64,000 nt of DNA from Polyangium fumosum (GCF_005144585.1 NZ_SSMQ01000016.1:62001-126000), one strand, 5' to 3'. Counted from the first letter of the stretch, positions 45,508 through 53,824 are shown. The notes: a model not told the origin generated them from the sequence alone. Numbers and translations are program-made.

Positions 45508-46754
45508 CGGCTCACCACGAGGCTCGTGTTGGCGCCGCCGAACGCGAAGGCGTTGACGAGCGCTGCTTCCACGGGTTTTCGCTTCGCCGCGCCCACGACA
45601 TGGGGCAAGACGCACGCCGGATCGGGCTCCGTGAGGCCCGCCGTCGGCAAGCAGATCCCTCCCTCGACGGCTTCGAGCGCGCACAAGAAGCCGATCGCCC
45701 CCGCGCCCGCCACCCAGTGCCCGACCGCGCCTTTCACCGCGCCGACGTGCACGTTCGGGAGCGCGTCGCCGAGCGTCCGCCGGATCGCCGCGGCCTCCAC
45801 GGCGTCGTTGAGCTGCGTGCTCGTCCCGTGCGCCTGGACGTACCCGATCGCCACGCGGCCCGCGTCGTCGAGCGCGCCGCGCATCGCCCGCTCGGCCCCG
45901 TCTCCCGCTTGATCGGGCGCCGTCAGGTGAAACGCGTCGAGCGTCCGCGCGGCCCCCGCGACCTCGGCGCGCGCGTCGCCCCGCTCCGCCGCGAGCACCA
46001 CGAACGCCGCGCCTTCGCCCACGACGAACCCGTCCCGCCGCAGATCGAACGGGCACGACACGCCGCGCGCGCTGAGCGCGCCGAGCAGGCCGAATCCTAC
46101 GAGCATGAACGGATCGACGTCCGCGCCCACGCCGCCCGCGAGCGCGACGTCGCAGAGCCCGAGCCGGATGGCTTGCGTGGCCGAGACGATCGCGGCTGCG
46201 CCCGACGCGCAGGCGAGCGAGATCGTCTCGACGGGGCCCTCGGCGCCGATGCGCGCCGCGAGCGCCGAGGCGACCGCGGCGGGCGAGACTGCGGCTGCGT
46301 GCACGGCCGTCGCGAGGGCCCGCGCGTCCTCGCCGAAGCGCGCGTGATCGAAGCGCGCGCCGCCGCCCGCCGCGCGCGAGAGCGCGAAGATCGTCCTGTA
46401 CGTGGCCCGTCCGCTCTCGGCGCCGACGAACACGCCGATCCGCGAGGGCGCGGCGCTTACCCGCGCCTCGGCCCACGCCTCGTCTGCGGCGCGCCGGGCG
46501 AGCGCGAGGCGGCGATCCTCGGCTTCGTCGAGCGGGGGTTTGGGGGCGTAGCTCGGCTTGTCCGAGCGTAGCCCCCAAGCGCCGAGTGGAAAGGGGACCG
46601 TCGCCGCGACCTGCGACGGATATCCTTCGACGTCGAAATGCTGGACGGGCGCGACGGCCGATCGGCCCTCGGCGAGCGCGTCCCTCGACGCGGGCCACGT
46701 CTCGCCGAGCGGCGTGATCGCGCCTCGACCCCGCACGAAGACACGCCGCTTCAA
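45498..46754 (-). CDS. Beta-ketoacyl-ACP synthase with an embedded palindromic element (locus B, KS4)
   Basis: 418 residues from a TTG at 46754. That start overlaps the FabZ stop as TTGA, has GGAGG four bases upstream, and yields MKRRVFVRGRGAITPLG, which aligns with KS starts; an ATG at 46781 lies inside the FabZ gene. Catalytic residues: Cys182 in ISLACASGAA, His309 in QAHGTSTQLND, Lys341 and His346 in GAVKGAVGHWVAG. Residues 58-75 (GAWGLRSDKPSYAPKP region) are encoded by a REP-like palindrome also found between genes at 50372. Active elongation enzyme expected. Confidence 0.93.
   Translation of the reverse strand: MKRRVFVRGRGAITPLGETWPASRDALAEGRSAVAPVQHFDVEGYPSQVAATVPFPLGAWGLRSDKPSYAPKPPLDEAEDRRLALARRAADEAWAEARVSAAPSRIGVFVGAESGRATYRTIFALSRAAGGGARFDHARFGEDARALATAVHAAAVSPAAVASALAARIGAEGPVETISLACASGAAAIVSATQAIRLGLCDVALAGGVGADVDPFMLVGFGLLGALSARGVSCPFDLRRDGFVVGEGAAFVVLAAERGDARAEVAGAARTLDAFHLTAPDQAGDGAERAMRGALDDAGRVAIGYVQAHGTSTQLNDAVEAAAIRRTLGDALPNVHVGAVKGAVGHWVAGAGAIGFLCALEAVEGGICLPTAGLTEPDPACVLPHVVGAAKRKPVEAALVNAFAFGGANTSLVVSRCA
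46531..46581. repeat. REP-like palindrome inside the KS4 coding sequence
   Basis: About 51 bp, almost identical to 50372-50420. Outer arms TTTGGGGGC and GCCCCCAAG pair, and inner CTCGG/CCGAG pair around TTGT, with an asymmetric GTAG/CGTA bulge. The element is read in frame through KS4 (residues 58-75). Confidence 0.85.
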
Positions 46755-47218
46755 GGCTCCTCCGCGGCTCCGGTCAGCCATATGTCGAGCACCTCGCGCC
46801 GCCGCGCGAGGACCTTCGGGTTCGTCACGCGCGTGAACGCGAAGCCGAGCTCGGCCGTCGCCACGACCTCGCCGTCGACCCGCGCTTTGCCTTTCACCTG
46901 CCCGCCTTCTTCACGGGCGAGGATCGTCTCCGCTTCGAGCTCGAGTTTGTCCCCGGGCCGGACGACGCGCCGGAAGCGGGCGTGATCGATCATCGTGAGC
47001 AGCGCGTGTACGTCCTCATGCCCCTCGGCGCGCCGGGTCGCTTCGAGCAGCACGCCGCCGAGCTGCGCGAGCGCCTCGATCACGAGCGCGCCGGGCATCA
47101 TGGGGTGCCCTGGGAAATGGTCCGCGAAGGTGTCGTCGGAGAGCGACACACACTTGACACCCGTCGCGAGGCGCGGCGGTTCGAGCCGCGTGATCCGATC
47201 GAGGAGCAGGTAACGCAC
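46751..47218 (-). CDS. FabZ-like 3-hydroxyacyl-ACP dehydratase (locus B)
   Basis: 155 residues from a GTG at 47218 (VRYLLLDRITRLEP), the position expected for FabZ; the open frame continues upstream without similarity. Catalytic His34 and Glu48 lie in DHFPGHPMMPGALVIEALAQ, 14 residues apart as in FabZ. FKRVVRPGD-type segment appears as FRRVVRPGDKLELEAE, and VDGEVVATAELGFAF closes the hot-dog fold. It should dehydrate 3-hydroxyacyl-ACP to the trans-2-enoyl form. First gene of the locus B minus operon, divergent from the radical SAM gene with 64 bp between. Confidence 0.9.
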   Translation of the reverse strand: MRYLLLDRITRLEPPRLATGVKCVSLSDDTFADHFPGHPMMPGALVIEALAQLGGVLLEATRRAEGHEDVHALLTMIDHARFRRVVRPGDKLELEAETILAREEGGQVKGKARVDGEVVATAELGFAFTRVTNPKVLARRREVLDIWLTGAAEEP

Positions 47219-47270
47219 GTGCCGCGAGACTAGCAGAGCTCCTCCGGCTCGAATTGACGGCCGAGGTCCC

Positions 47271-47279
47271 AAAGGAGGT
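47271..47279 (+). promoter_or_regulatory. Very strong Shine-Dalgarno sequence for the locus B radical SAM gene
   Basis: AAAGGAGGT is fully complementary to the 3' end of 16S rRNA, four bases before the ATG at 47283. It favours this start over the ATG at 47307, which has its own GGGGAG. Confidence 0.7.
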
Positions 47280-47282
47280 AAG

Positions 47283-49028
47283 ATGCGTGCTCACGAGGGG
47301 AGCGCCATGGATTGCGTTAGCTGTATCACTCCGACCCGACAGGACCGTCCGCATACGTTTTTCCACCACGAGCGGGCGGCGTGTCCGACGTGCCGCGAGA
47401 CGCACGAGGGGCGCGTGGTGCTCCGCGGCGACAGCCCCGTGCGGCTCTTGCTTTGCCCCACGTGTGGGCCTTCGGAAGAAATTCTTCCTGGCACTGCAAA
47501 TGCCTATGTCGACGGCTTCCTCGCCCGGGGCGAGGTGCCTGAGGGGTTCGAGGGCGAGATCGAGTTCAAGGAGACGACGTCCACCTGCCCGAGTTGCCTG
47601 ACGCTGCTGCCCGCGAAGGTCGTGATCCGCGAAGGTCGCGTGTATTTCAAGAAAAACTGCGCGGCGTGTGGCCCTTCGGAGGCGCTCGTCTCGGAGGACG
47701 CGAAATATTACGTGCGAGCGTATGCGTTCGCCCGCGCGGGCACCGAGCCGCTCAAGTTCGCCACGAAGGTCGAGCACGGCTGTCCCACGGATTGTGGGAC
47801 CTGCAATGATCACGAGCAGCACACCTGCTTGCCGATCATCGAGGTCACCGATCACTGCAACCTCGAGTGCCCGATCTGCATCGTCGACAACCAGTACTCG
47901 AACCACATCGATCTCGACACGTTTGCGCGCATGATCGACACCCTCGTGGTGAACGAGGGGCAGTGCGAGTCGGTGGCGCTCTCCGGCGGCGAACCCACGA
48001 GCCACCCGCAGATCCTCGAGCTCGTGCGCATCGCGTGCCGCCCCGAGATCGGCCGCGTCGTGGTCATCACGAACGGCATCCGGCTCGGCAAGGACCGGGC
48101 CTTCGCGAAGGCGCTCAAGGAGAGCGGCGCTTACGTGGGCCTGCAGCTCGACGGTTTTACCGCCGATACCCACGAGAAGATCCGCGGGCGTGACCTCGTG
48201 AAGGAGAAGGAGGCGGCGCTCGCGGTGCTGCGCGAGCTCCAGATCCCGACGCAGATCATCTTCGTGGCGACGCGCGGGGTGAACGACGATCAGATCGGAA
48301 AGGTCGTCGAGCTCTTTCTTTCGGAGGACCATTTCCTGTCGCTGAACTTCCAACCCGCCGCGTACACGGGCCACGGCGGGGGCCTCTTCGGCCACGATGC
48401 GATGGATCGGCTCACGATCCCGGGCGTTGTGCGGCGCGTGGACGAGCAGACGGGCGGCAAGCTCAAGGTGGAGGATTTTTTTCCGCTGCCCTGCTCGCAT
48501 CCGCAATGCGTGTCGCTCACGTACCTGCTCCGCCTCGAAGACGGGACGTTCCTGCCGTTCTCGCGGTTCGTCGATTTCACGAAGCACGGCTCGCTCCTCC
48601 GTTCGAGCGCGACGCTCCCCGCGACGCCGGAGATGGAGCAGACGCTCCAGGACGTGCTCTACGACGTCTACGCGCGGCAGGATGAGATCGAGCGCGGGCC
48701 GGAGATCCTCGCGGCGCTCAAGCGCACGCTGAAGGTGATGTTCCCGGATCGGCCGATGACGCAAAAGGAGAGCTTGCTCATCGGTGAGCAGCAGGCGAAA
48801 TCGATCTTCCTGCACCATTACATGGATCGGCACGATTTCGATCTCGAACGGCTGCGCAAATGCTGCCACCATTACCCGCAGACGGACGGGCGGATCATGC
48901 CGGCGTGTGGCTTCAACATGTTCCACCGCGGCGCGGCGAAGGGGCCGGGGACGCAGACGCCGTCCTGGGGCAAGAAGCCCTGGGTCAAGGAAAACGGGAC
49001 GACGCGTCTTTCGATCGTGAGTTCATGA
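47283..49028 (+). CDS. Tes/MJ0619-like radical SAM protein (locus B)
   Basis: 581 residues. Two N-terminal Cys knuckles (C11xxC14/C34xxC37/C58xxC61 and C102xxC105/C126xxC129), then CPTDCGTCNDHEQHTC with C167, C171, C174 and C182, radical SAM cluster CNLECPIC with C192, C196, C199, GGEP 235-238, FFPLPCSHPQC with C404 and C409, and C-terminal KCCHHYP and MPACGFN Cys. All hallmark cysteines of archaeal tetraether synthase relatives are present, including PCSHPxC, which the locus A paralogue has lost in part. Tes carries several iron-sulfur clusters and a rubredoxin-like iron and makes C-C bonds between lipid tails. Coupled by ATGA to an SDR. Confidence 0.88.
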   Translation: MRAHEGSAMDCVSCITPTRQDRPHTFFHHERAACPTCRETHEGRVVLRGDSPVRLLLCPTCGPSEEILPGTANAYVDGFLARGEVPEGFEGEIEFKETTSTCPSCLTLLPAKVVIREGRVYFKKNCAACGPSEALVSEDAKYYVRAYAFARAGTEPLKFATKVEHGCPTDCGTCNDHEQHTCLPIIEVTDHCNLECPICIVDNQYSNHIDLDTFARMIDTLVVNEGQCESVALSGGEPTSHPQILELVRIACRPEIGRVVVITNGIRLGKDRAFAKALKESGAYVGLQLDGFTADTHEKIRGRDLVKEKEAALAVLRELQIPTQIIFVATRGVNDDQIGKVVELFLSEDHFLSLNFQPAAYTGHGGGLFGHDAMDRLTIPGVVRRVDEQTGGKLKVEDFFPLPCSHPQCVSLTYLLRLEDGTFLPFSRFVDFTKHGSLLRSSATLPATPEMEQTLQDVLYDVYARQDEIERGPEILAALKRTLKVMFPDRPMTQKESLLIGEQQAKSIFLHHYMDRHDFDLERLRKCCHHYPQTDGRIMPACGFNMFHRGAAKGPGTQTPSWGKKPWVKENGTTRLSIVSS

Positions 49029-49768
49029 CGAAGCTTTGTGAAGGGCACATCGCCCTGGTGACGGGCGGCGCCAAGGGCCTCGGGCGGGCGATCGCCGTGA
49101 CGCTCGCCCGCGAAGGGGCGCACGTCGGGTTCAACTGGACGAAATCGGAGGTCGAGGCGAAGGAGACGCTCGCCGAGATCGAGGCGCACGGGGTGCGGGG
49201 GTTTTCGTTTCGAACGAGCGTCCTTGACAAACAGGGGCTCGCCGCGGCCGTGAAGGAGATGGAGGGCGCGGTGGGGACCGTGGACATCCTCGTGAACAAC
49301 GCGGGCGTCTCCGACGTGGTGCCGCTCGCCTTGATGGATGAGGACGACTGGGACCGCGTGATGGATACGAACGTGAAAGGCACGTTCCTCGCTACGCAGG
49401 CCGTCCTGCGGGGCATGGTCAAGCTCCGGCGCGGGCGGATCCTCAACATCGGCTCGCTCGCCGGGGTGAAGATGATGCAGGCGCCGGTGCATTACAGCAC
49501 GGCGAAGGCGGCCATCAAGGGGTTCACCGAGTCGCTCGCCAAGGAGATCGGGCGGTACGGGATTACCGTGAACAACCTCGCGCCCGGCGTCCTGGAGGGC
49601 GGGGTCAGCGTGAATTTGCCCAAAGGTCGGCTCGACGAGTACCTCCGGCATACCGCGCTCGGGCGGCTCGGCACGTTCCAGGAGGTCGCCGAGATGGCGG
49701 CGTTTCTGGTGTCGGACCGGTCGTCGTACGTGAATGGTGCGACCATTCTGGTGGACGGAGCGGTGTAA
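49025..49768 (+). CDS. FabG-like SDR coupled to radical SAM gene (locus B)
   Basis: 247 residues, ATG at 49025 overlapping the upstream TGA. Cofactor loop VTGGAKGLGRAIAVTL, NNAG in ILVNNAGVSDVV, catalytic Ser in LNIGSLAGVK, Tyr and Lys in HYSTAKAAIKGF, C-terminal YVNGATILVDGAV. Same length and same gene order as the locus A SDR at 27532, so the radical SAM-SDR pair appears to be a duplicated module. It likely reduces a carbonyl next to the site the radical enzyme modifies, or prepares the 3-hydroxyacyl chain. Confidence 0.93.
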   Translation: MTKLCEGHIALVTGGAKGLGRAIAVTLAREGAHVGFNWTKSEVEAKETLAEIEAHGVRGFSFRTSVLDKQGLAAAVKEMEGAVGTVDILVNNAGVSDVVPLALMDEDDWDRVMDTNVKGTFLATQAVLRGMVKLRRGRILNIGSLAGVKMMQAPVHYSTAKAAIKGFTESLAKEIGRYGITVNNLAPGVLEGGVSVNLPKGRLDEYLRHTALGRLGTFQEVAEMAAFLVSDRSSYVNGATILVDGAV

Positions 49769-49792
49769 GGGTACGCAAAGGGAGAACGTCGC

Positions 49793-50350
49793 GTGGAAGA
49801 ACCCGAGAAAACGAAGCGGAAGAAGCGAAGCGAGCCGAAGATCCAGATCCCCCTCCGCAAGCCCTACCGGCAGCTCGTCCCGAGCTTCCTCCTGTTCGCC
49901 CTCTGCGCTGCGTTTTTCTTTCATCGTTCGAGCGTCAACGACCGGGGCCTCATCCTGAACGGCATTCTGCACTTCGAGGCGGACGGGGCGGACGTGTTTT
50001 ACGCGGTGCTCGGCGTGCTCTCCGCGGGCCTGAGCGTGATGGGCCTGCTCGGCATCGTGCGCTTCTCGCAGATCGAACCCTTCGAGCTCGTCCTCGGCGG
50101 CAAATCCTTGTCGCTCCCCTACGGACGCCCGATGTCGATGCGGGTGATCACGGTGCCGATCCGCGACATCGTTTCGGTCGGGCTGCAGCCGCCGGAGTGG
50201 CCCAAATCGATCGCCGTGCAAACGCACGACAAGGTGTACTGGATCCCGAGTTCCTGGCTGCCGAAGGAGTGGACCGCGCAGGACCTCAATGCCGCGATCG
50301 TCGAGCGGCTCCGGCGGCCCGAGGACGAGAGCGCCGCGGAAGGCGGATAG
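49793..50350 (+). CDS. Membrane protein of unknown function, PH-like C-terminal domain possible
   Basis: 185 residues from a GTG at 49793 with GGGAGAA upstream. A basic N-terminus (EKTKRKKRSEPK) precedes two membrane helices (VPSFLLFALCAAFFF and VFYAVLGVLSAGLSVMGLLGIV). The C-terminal 90 residues are beta-rich: FELVLGGKSLSLPYG, RVITVPIRDIVSVGLQ, SIAVQTHDKVYWIPSSWL, then a helix LNAAIVERL, reminiscent of bacterial PH (bPH2-like) domains. 24 bp after the SDR, so likely the last gene of the plus-strand locus B operon. Confidence 0.72.
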   Translation: MEEPEKTKRKKRSEPKIQIPLRKPYRQLVPSFLLFALCAAFFFHRSSVNDRGLILNGILHFEADGADVFYAVLGVLSAGLSVMGLLGIVRFSQIEPFELVLGGKSLSLPYGRPMSMRVITVPIRDIVSVGLQPPEWPKSIAVQTHDKVYWIPSSWLPKEWTAQDLNAAIVERLRRPEDESAAEGG

Positions 50351-50371
50351 AGCATCGGGGCGCCTCCCCGA

Positions 50372-50420
50372 GCGGGGGTTTGGGGCGTAGCTCGGCTCGT
50401 CCGAGCGTAGCCCCAAGCGT
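50372..50420. repeat. REP-like palindrome, intergenic copy
   Basis: Nearly identical to the copy inside KS4 at 46531-46581, differing by two single-base deletions in the G/C runs and a few substitutions. It lies between the membrane protein stop and the ureohydrolase start and could act as a stem-loop terminator. Confidence 0.85.
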
Positions 50421-50451
50421 CAAACGGTCGATCGTGCTAGAGGCTGCCGTC

Positions 50452-51498
50452 ATGACCGTTTCGTTTGATCCCAACGCGCCCGCGGCCGCGGACTCCGGCA
50501 TTTATGGATTGCCTTTCGCGGAGGACGAGGCGGCCGTCGTGCTCGTGCCCGTCCCCTGGGAAGTGACGACCTCGTACGGCGGCGGCACGTCCGGCGGTCC
50601 CGCGGCGATCCTCGCGGCGAGCCGGCAGGTGGACCTCTACGACCTCGACGTGGAAAAGCCTTATGCGCCCGGCATTTTCATGCAGGACGAGGCCGAAGAG
50701 ATCGTCCGCTGGAACGAGGAAGGGCGGGCGCTCGCGCAGAAGATCATCGAGGTGGGCGGCGTCATCGAGACGGACGAGCTCCGCGCGGCGCTTGCGCGGG
50801 TGAACGAGCTCGGCGCGAAGCTCAACGCGCGGGTCGAGGCGGAGACGGAGCGGCTCGTGGCGAAGGGGAAGATCGTGGGCGTCGTGGGCGGGGACCACGC
50901 GGTGCCGCTCGGCGCGATCGAGGTGCTCGCGCGGCGGCGCCCGGGGCTCGGCGTCCTGCATTTCGACGCGCATTCGGACACGCGCGGTGCCTACGAAGGT
51001 TTTACCTTCTCGCACGCTTCGATCATGCACAACGTGCTCACGCGCGCGCCGGGCGTCGCGAAGCTCGTTCAGGTCGGGATCCGCGACGTGTGCGAGGAGG
51101 AAATGGCGTTCGTCGCGTCGCAAGGCGAGCGCGCGCGGGTGTTTTTTGATCGTGACCTCGCGCGGCGCAAGATGGGGGGCGAGACGTTCGCCACGGTCAC
51201 GCGGGAGATCGTGGAGGCCCTGCCCCGCGAGGTGTGGGTCTCGTTCGACGTCGACGGGCTCGATCCGCGGTATTGCCCGCACACGGGCACGCCCGTGCCC
51301 GGCGGGCTCGATTTTCACGAGGCGGTGTACGTGATCGGCGAGGTGGTGCGGTCCGGACGCACGATCGTGGGATTCGACCTCAACGAGGTCGCCCCGGGGC
51401 CGGACGGCGACGAGTGGGATGCGAACGTGGGGGCGCGGTTGCTCTACAAGCTGATCGGGCTCACGCTCGCGAGCCAGGGCAAGGCGAAGCTGCGCTGA
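50452..51498 (+). CDS. Agmatinase/arginase-family ureohydrolase
   Basis: 348 residues from the ATG at 50452. Binuclear Mn site: VVGGDHAVPLG with His149, HFDAHSDTR with Asp172, His174 and Asp176, and VSFDVDGLDPR near 262-272. EVAPGPDGDEWD supplies the C-terminal Glu. The length and the 40-residue helical insert before GGDH fit the agmatinase/formimidoglutamase side of the family. It would release urea or a related product from a guanidino compound such as agmatine. Apparently monocistronic, with a REP-like palindrome just upstream. Confidence 0.92.
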   Translation: MTVSFDPNAPAAADSGIYGLPFAEDEAAVVLVPVPWEVTTSYGGGTSGGPAAILAASRQVDLYDLDVEKPYAPGIFMQDEAEEIVRWNEEGRALAQKIIEVGGVIETDELRAALARVNELGAKLNARVEAETERLVAKGKIVGVVGGDHAVPLGAIEVLARRRPGLGVLHFDAHSDTRGAYEGFTFSHASIMHNVLTRAPGVAKLVQVGIRDVCEEEMAFVASQGERARVFFDRDLARRKMGGETFATVTREIVEALPREVWVSFDVDGLDPRYCPHTGTPVPGGLDFHEAVYVIGEVVRSGRTIVGFDLNEVAPGPDGDEWDANVGARLLYKLIGLTLASQGKAKLR

Positions 51499-51504
51499 AT
51501 CGAA

Positions 51505-52251
51505 TCAAGGGACCTTGGCGGGCTTGGGCACGGTCGTCCCGGTCCGCACGGCGTCCACGACGAGATCGTTCAGCGCTTTATCGGCTTTCTCGCATTTCGC
51601 GGAGACCGCGCCCATCGTCGCGCCCTTGCATTCCTTTTTGCGCTCGATGGCCACCTTCCCGAGCGCCTCGTTTTGCTTCAGCGCCTCCTGGGTCGCGTCC
51701 TCGAGGATGCGCCAAGGAATGACGGCGTGCTTGGGCTTCGACGGGGCCTGGAAGCGGACCTCCTCGGTGGACAAGGTCGCGCACGTGCCGTCCCAGCGGA
51801 GCACGTCGACGCTGCCCGTCGCGCCGCTCACCTGCATGCCGCCCGTGTTCGCCTTCATCTGGCTGAGCACGAGCAGCTCCTCGTCGAGCGTGAGCTTCTC
51901 CTCGGCGCTCGGGCCGCCGAGCCCGTTGAACGGCGCGACCTCCTTCGCGGAGACATAGGCGCGGCGCCAGGGCGAGCCCTTCTGGAAGAGAAAGAGCGCG
52001 AGCTCCGGGTAGACGCCGTTGCAAAGGCGCTTGACGAAGCCCTTCGGCATGACACACGCGGCCTTGTCGTCGCCCACGCAGGCCTCGGGGATCCCCTTGG
52101 GCTCTTCCTCGGCCTTGGGCGCGTCGGCAGCTTCGGTCTTCGTGTCCGTGGCAGCTTCCGCCTGGGTCTCGGTCTTCGGCTCCTCGGCCGGAGGAGTGCT
52201 CGACCCACAACCGACGAGGACGAGCAGAATCAGGGCCATCGAATGTCGCAT
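51505..52251 (-). CDS. Lipoprotein of unknown function
   Basis: 248 residues. Signal ending LVLVGC, then a Glu/Ala/Thr-rich linker (TETQAEAATDTKTEAADAPK), then a domain with Cys-containing IPEACVGDDKAACVMPKGFVK and VKRLCNGVYPELALFLF. The rest is alpha/beta with IPWRILEDATQEALKQNEA near the C-terminus. No family recognised, though this layout is common among Polyangiales lipoproteins. Convergent with the ureohydrolase, 6 bp apart. Confidence 0.78.
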   Translation of the reverse strand: MRHSMALILLVLVGCGSSTPPAEEPKTETQAEAATDTKTEAADAPKAEEEPKGIPEACVGDDKAACVMPKGFVKRLCNGVYPELALFLFQKGSPWRRAYVSAKEVAPFNGLGGPSAEEKLTLDEELLVLSQMKANTGGMQVSGATGSVDVLRWDGTCATLSTEEVRFQAPSKPKHAVIPWRILEDATQEALKQNEALGKVAIERKKECKGATMGAVSAKCEKADKALNDLVVDAVRTGTTVPKPAKVP

Positions 52252-52305
52252 GGGCGAACCCTAGCAAAGACCCGGGGCCGCCGTGAAGCGGGATGAGCGA
52301 AGCGC

Positions 52306-53490
52306 TCAGGCCGCCGCCGGGCCGAGCGAGCGAGCGAGGATTTCTTCGAGCTCAGCGTCCGTGAGCTCGATCGGATTCGAACGCATGCTGCCCGCCCGCG
52401 AGCCCGCGAGGATGGAGGCGAGGTCGGCCTCGCCGACCCCATACGATCGGAGCGGCGGGACGCCGAGTTTGTCGCGTAAACCTTGAAACGCGTCGGCGGC
52501 GCGCTCGGGGCTGCGATCGGGCGCGTCCGGGGGCAAAAGGAGGTCGGCGACCTCGTGCGCGCGGGCGAGCGCCGGGTGCCCGGGCGCGCGGGCGCGCAAG
52601 GCCGCGACGTTCGTGGCGAAGGTGGCGGGCAAGAGGCAACCGCAGCCGGCGCCGTGCGGGACGCCGCAGAGGCCGCCGAGCGGCGCGACGAGGCCATGCA
52701 CGGCGCCGAGGCCTGCATTGGCGAGCGCAATGCCGCCCCATAACGCTGCGAGCGCCATGGCCTCGTGCGACTCGTCCGTGGCGCGATCCTCGGCGAGCGC
52801 GACGAGCGCGCGGTAGGCGAGCGTGATGCCAGGGACGACGAGGACGTCGGTCATCGGCTGCGCGCCCCTCGAGAGATAGGCCTCGACGAGGTGCGTGAGC
52901 GCGTCGAGCCCGGAGGAGGCCGCGACGCTCTTCGGCGCGGTGGCGAGGAGGGAAGGGTCCACGAGGGCGACACGCGGGACCATGAGATCGCTGCGAATGC
53001 TGCGCTTGACGCGGAGGTCGGGGACGCGAAGGACGCTGTTTTTCGTGACCTCGGAGCCGCTGCCCGCCGTCGTGGGGACGGCGACGAGCGGCAATGGCGC
53101 CTTCTCGATCGTGCGGCCGGCGCCCACGGCCTCGACGTAATCGAGCGCCGAGCCCTCGTTCGTCGCGAGCGCCGCCGCCGCCTTCGCGGCGTCGATCACG
53201 CTTCCGCCGCCGATCGCGAGGACGACGTCGTGTCCCCCCTCGCGGGCGACGCGGGCGCCCTCGTCCGCGACCGCGAGGTCCGGCTCGCCGTCGACGCAAA
53301 ACCGCGCCATCGCGACGCCCCGCGCGCGGAGCCCCTCCTCGATCGCCGCGAGCTTGCCGGAGCGTTCGAGCGAGTGTTTGCCGGAGACGAGGAGGCAACG
53401 CTTGCCGAGGCGGGCGACGGCCGCCGGCGCTTCGCCGAGGGTGCCCGCGCCGAAGTGGATTTCGGGCGCCGTGCGGAACGCGAACTTCAC
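52306..53490 (-). CDS. Iron-containing alcohol dehydrogenase, maleylacetate-reductase-like
   Basis: 394 residues. Group III dehydrogenase features: FHFGAGTLGE-like IHFGAGTLGE at 11-20, NAD-binding GGGSVIDAAK at 94-103, VPTTAGSGSEVT, metal-binding Asp and His in SSGLDALTHLVEAYLS and His in GAVHGLVAPLGGL and GVPHGAGCG. Family members reduce aldehydes or maleylacetate with NAD(P)H and Fe2+ or Zn2+. 18 bp upstream of the ABM monooxygenase start... the two genes read in the same direction, dehydrogenase second, so they likely share a transcript. Confidence 0.92.
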   Translation of the reverse strand: MKFAFRTAPEIHFGAGTLGEAPAAVARLGKRCLLVSGKHSLERSGKLAAIEEGLRARGVAMARFCVDGEPDLAVADEGARVAREGGHDVVLAIGGGSVIDAAKAAAALATNEGSALDYVEAVGAGRTIEKAPLPLVAVPTTAGSGSEVTKNSVLRVPDLRVKRSIRSDLMVPRVALVDPSLLATAPKSVAASSGLDALTHLVEAYLSRGAQPMTDVLVVPGITLAYRALVALAEDRATDESHEAMALAALWGGIALANAGLGAVHGLVAPLGGLCGVPHGAGCGCLLPATFATNVAALRARAPGHPALARAHEVADLLLPPDAPDRSPERAADAFQGLRDKLGVPPLRSYGVGEADLASILAGSRAGSMRSNPIELTDAELEEILARSLGPAAA

Positions 53491-53508
53491 GGGATCACGC
53501 GGCGGGCG

Positions 53509-53811
53509 TCAGGCCCAGGGCTCGGGGAACAGGGACGCGTATTTCTCGCCGACGCGGGGGGCGGCCATCATCGGCGCGACGCGCTCTTTCCAGCGGAGGT
53601 AATGCGCCGTTTGCTGGTGCGCCTTGAAATCGGCCTCGGTCTGGTAGACCTCGTACAGGAAAAACCGCGTGGGATCGTCCGCGCCCCGGAGGACGTCGAA
53701 GCGGACGTTGCCAGGTTCGGCGCGCGTGCCACGGGCGTTGTCGAGCGTCGCCTCGGCGAAGGCGTCGACGTGATCGGCGAGCACGGAGACCTTGACGCAA
53801 ACGACGTACAC
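53509..53811 (-). CDS. ABM-domain (antibiotic biosynthesis monooxygenase/quinol monooxygenase) protein
   Basis: 100 residues from a GTG at 53811, with AAGGGAG upstream. Ferredoxin-like ABM fold: VYVVCVKVSVLADHVDAFAE, NARGTRAEPGNVRFDVLR, FFLYEVYQTEADFKAHQQT, HYLRWKERVAPMM. The pattern matches YgiN-type quinol monooxygenases and LsrG-like isomerases. Neighbouring iron-dependent dehydrogenase (maleylacetate reductase-like) suggests handling of a hydroxyquinol or aromatic intermediate, but no ring-cleavage gene is present. Confidence 0.9.
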   Translation of the reverse strand: MYVVCVKVSVLADHVDAFAEATLDNARGTRAEPGNVRFDVLRGADDPTRFFLYEVYQTEADFKAHQQTAHYLRWKERVAPMMAAPRVGEKYASLFPEPWA

Positions 53812-53824
53812 GGGCGTGCTCCCT

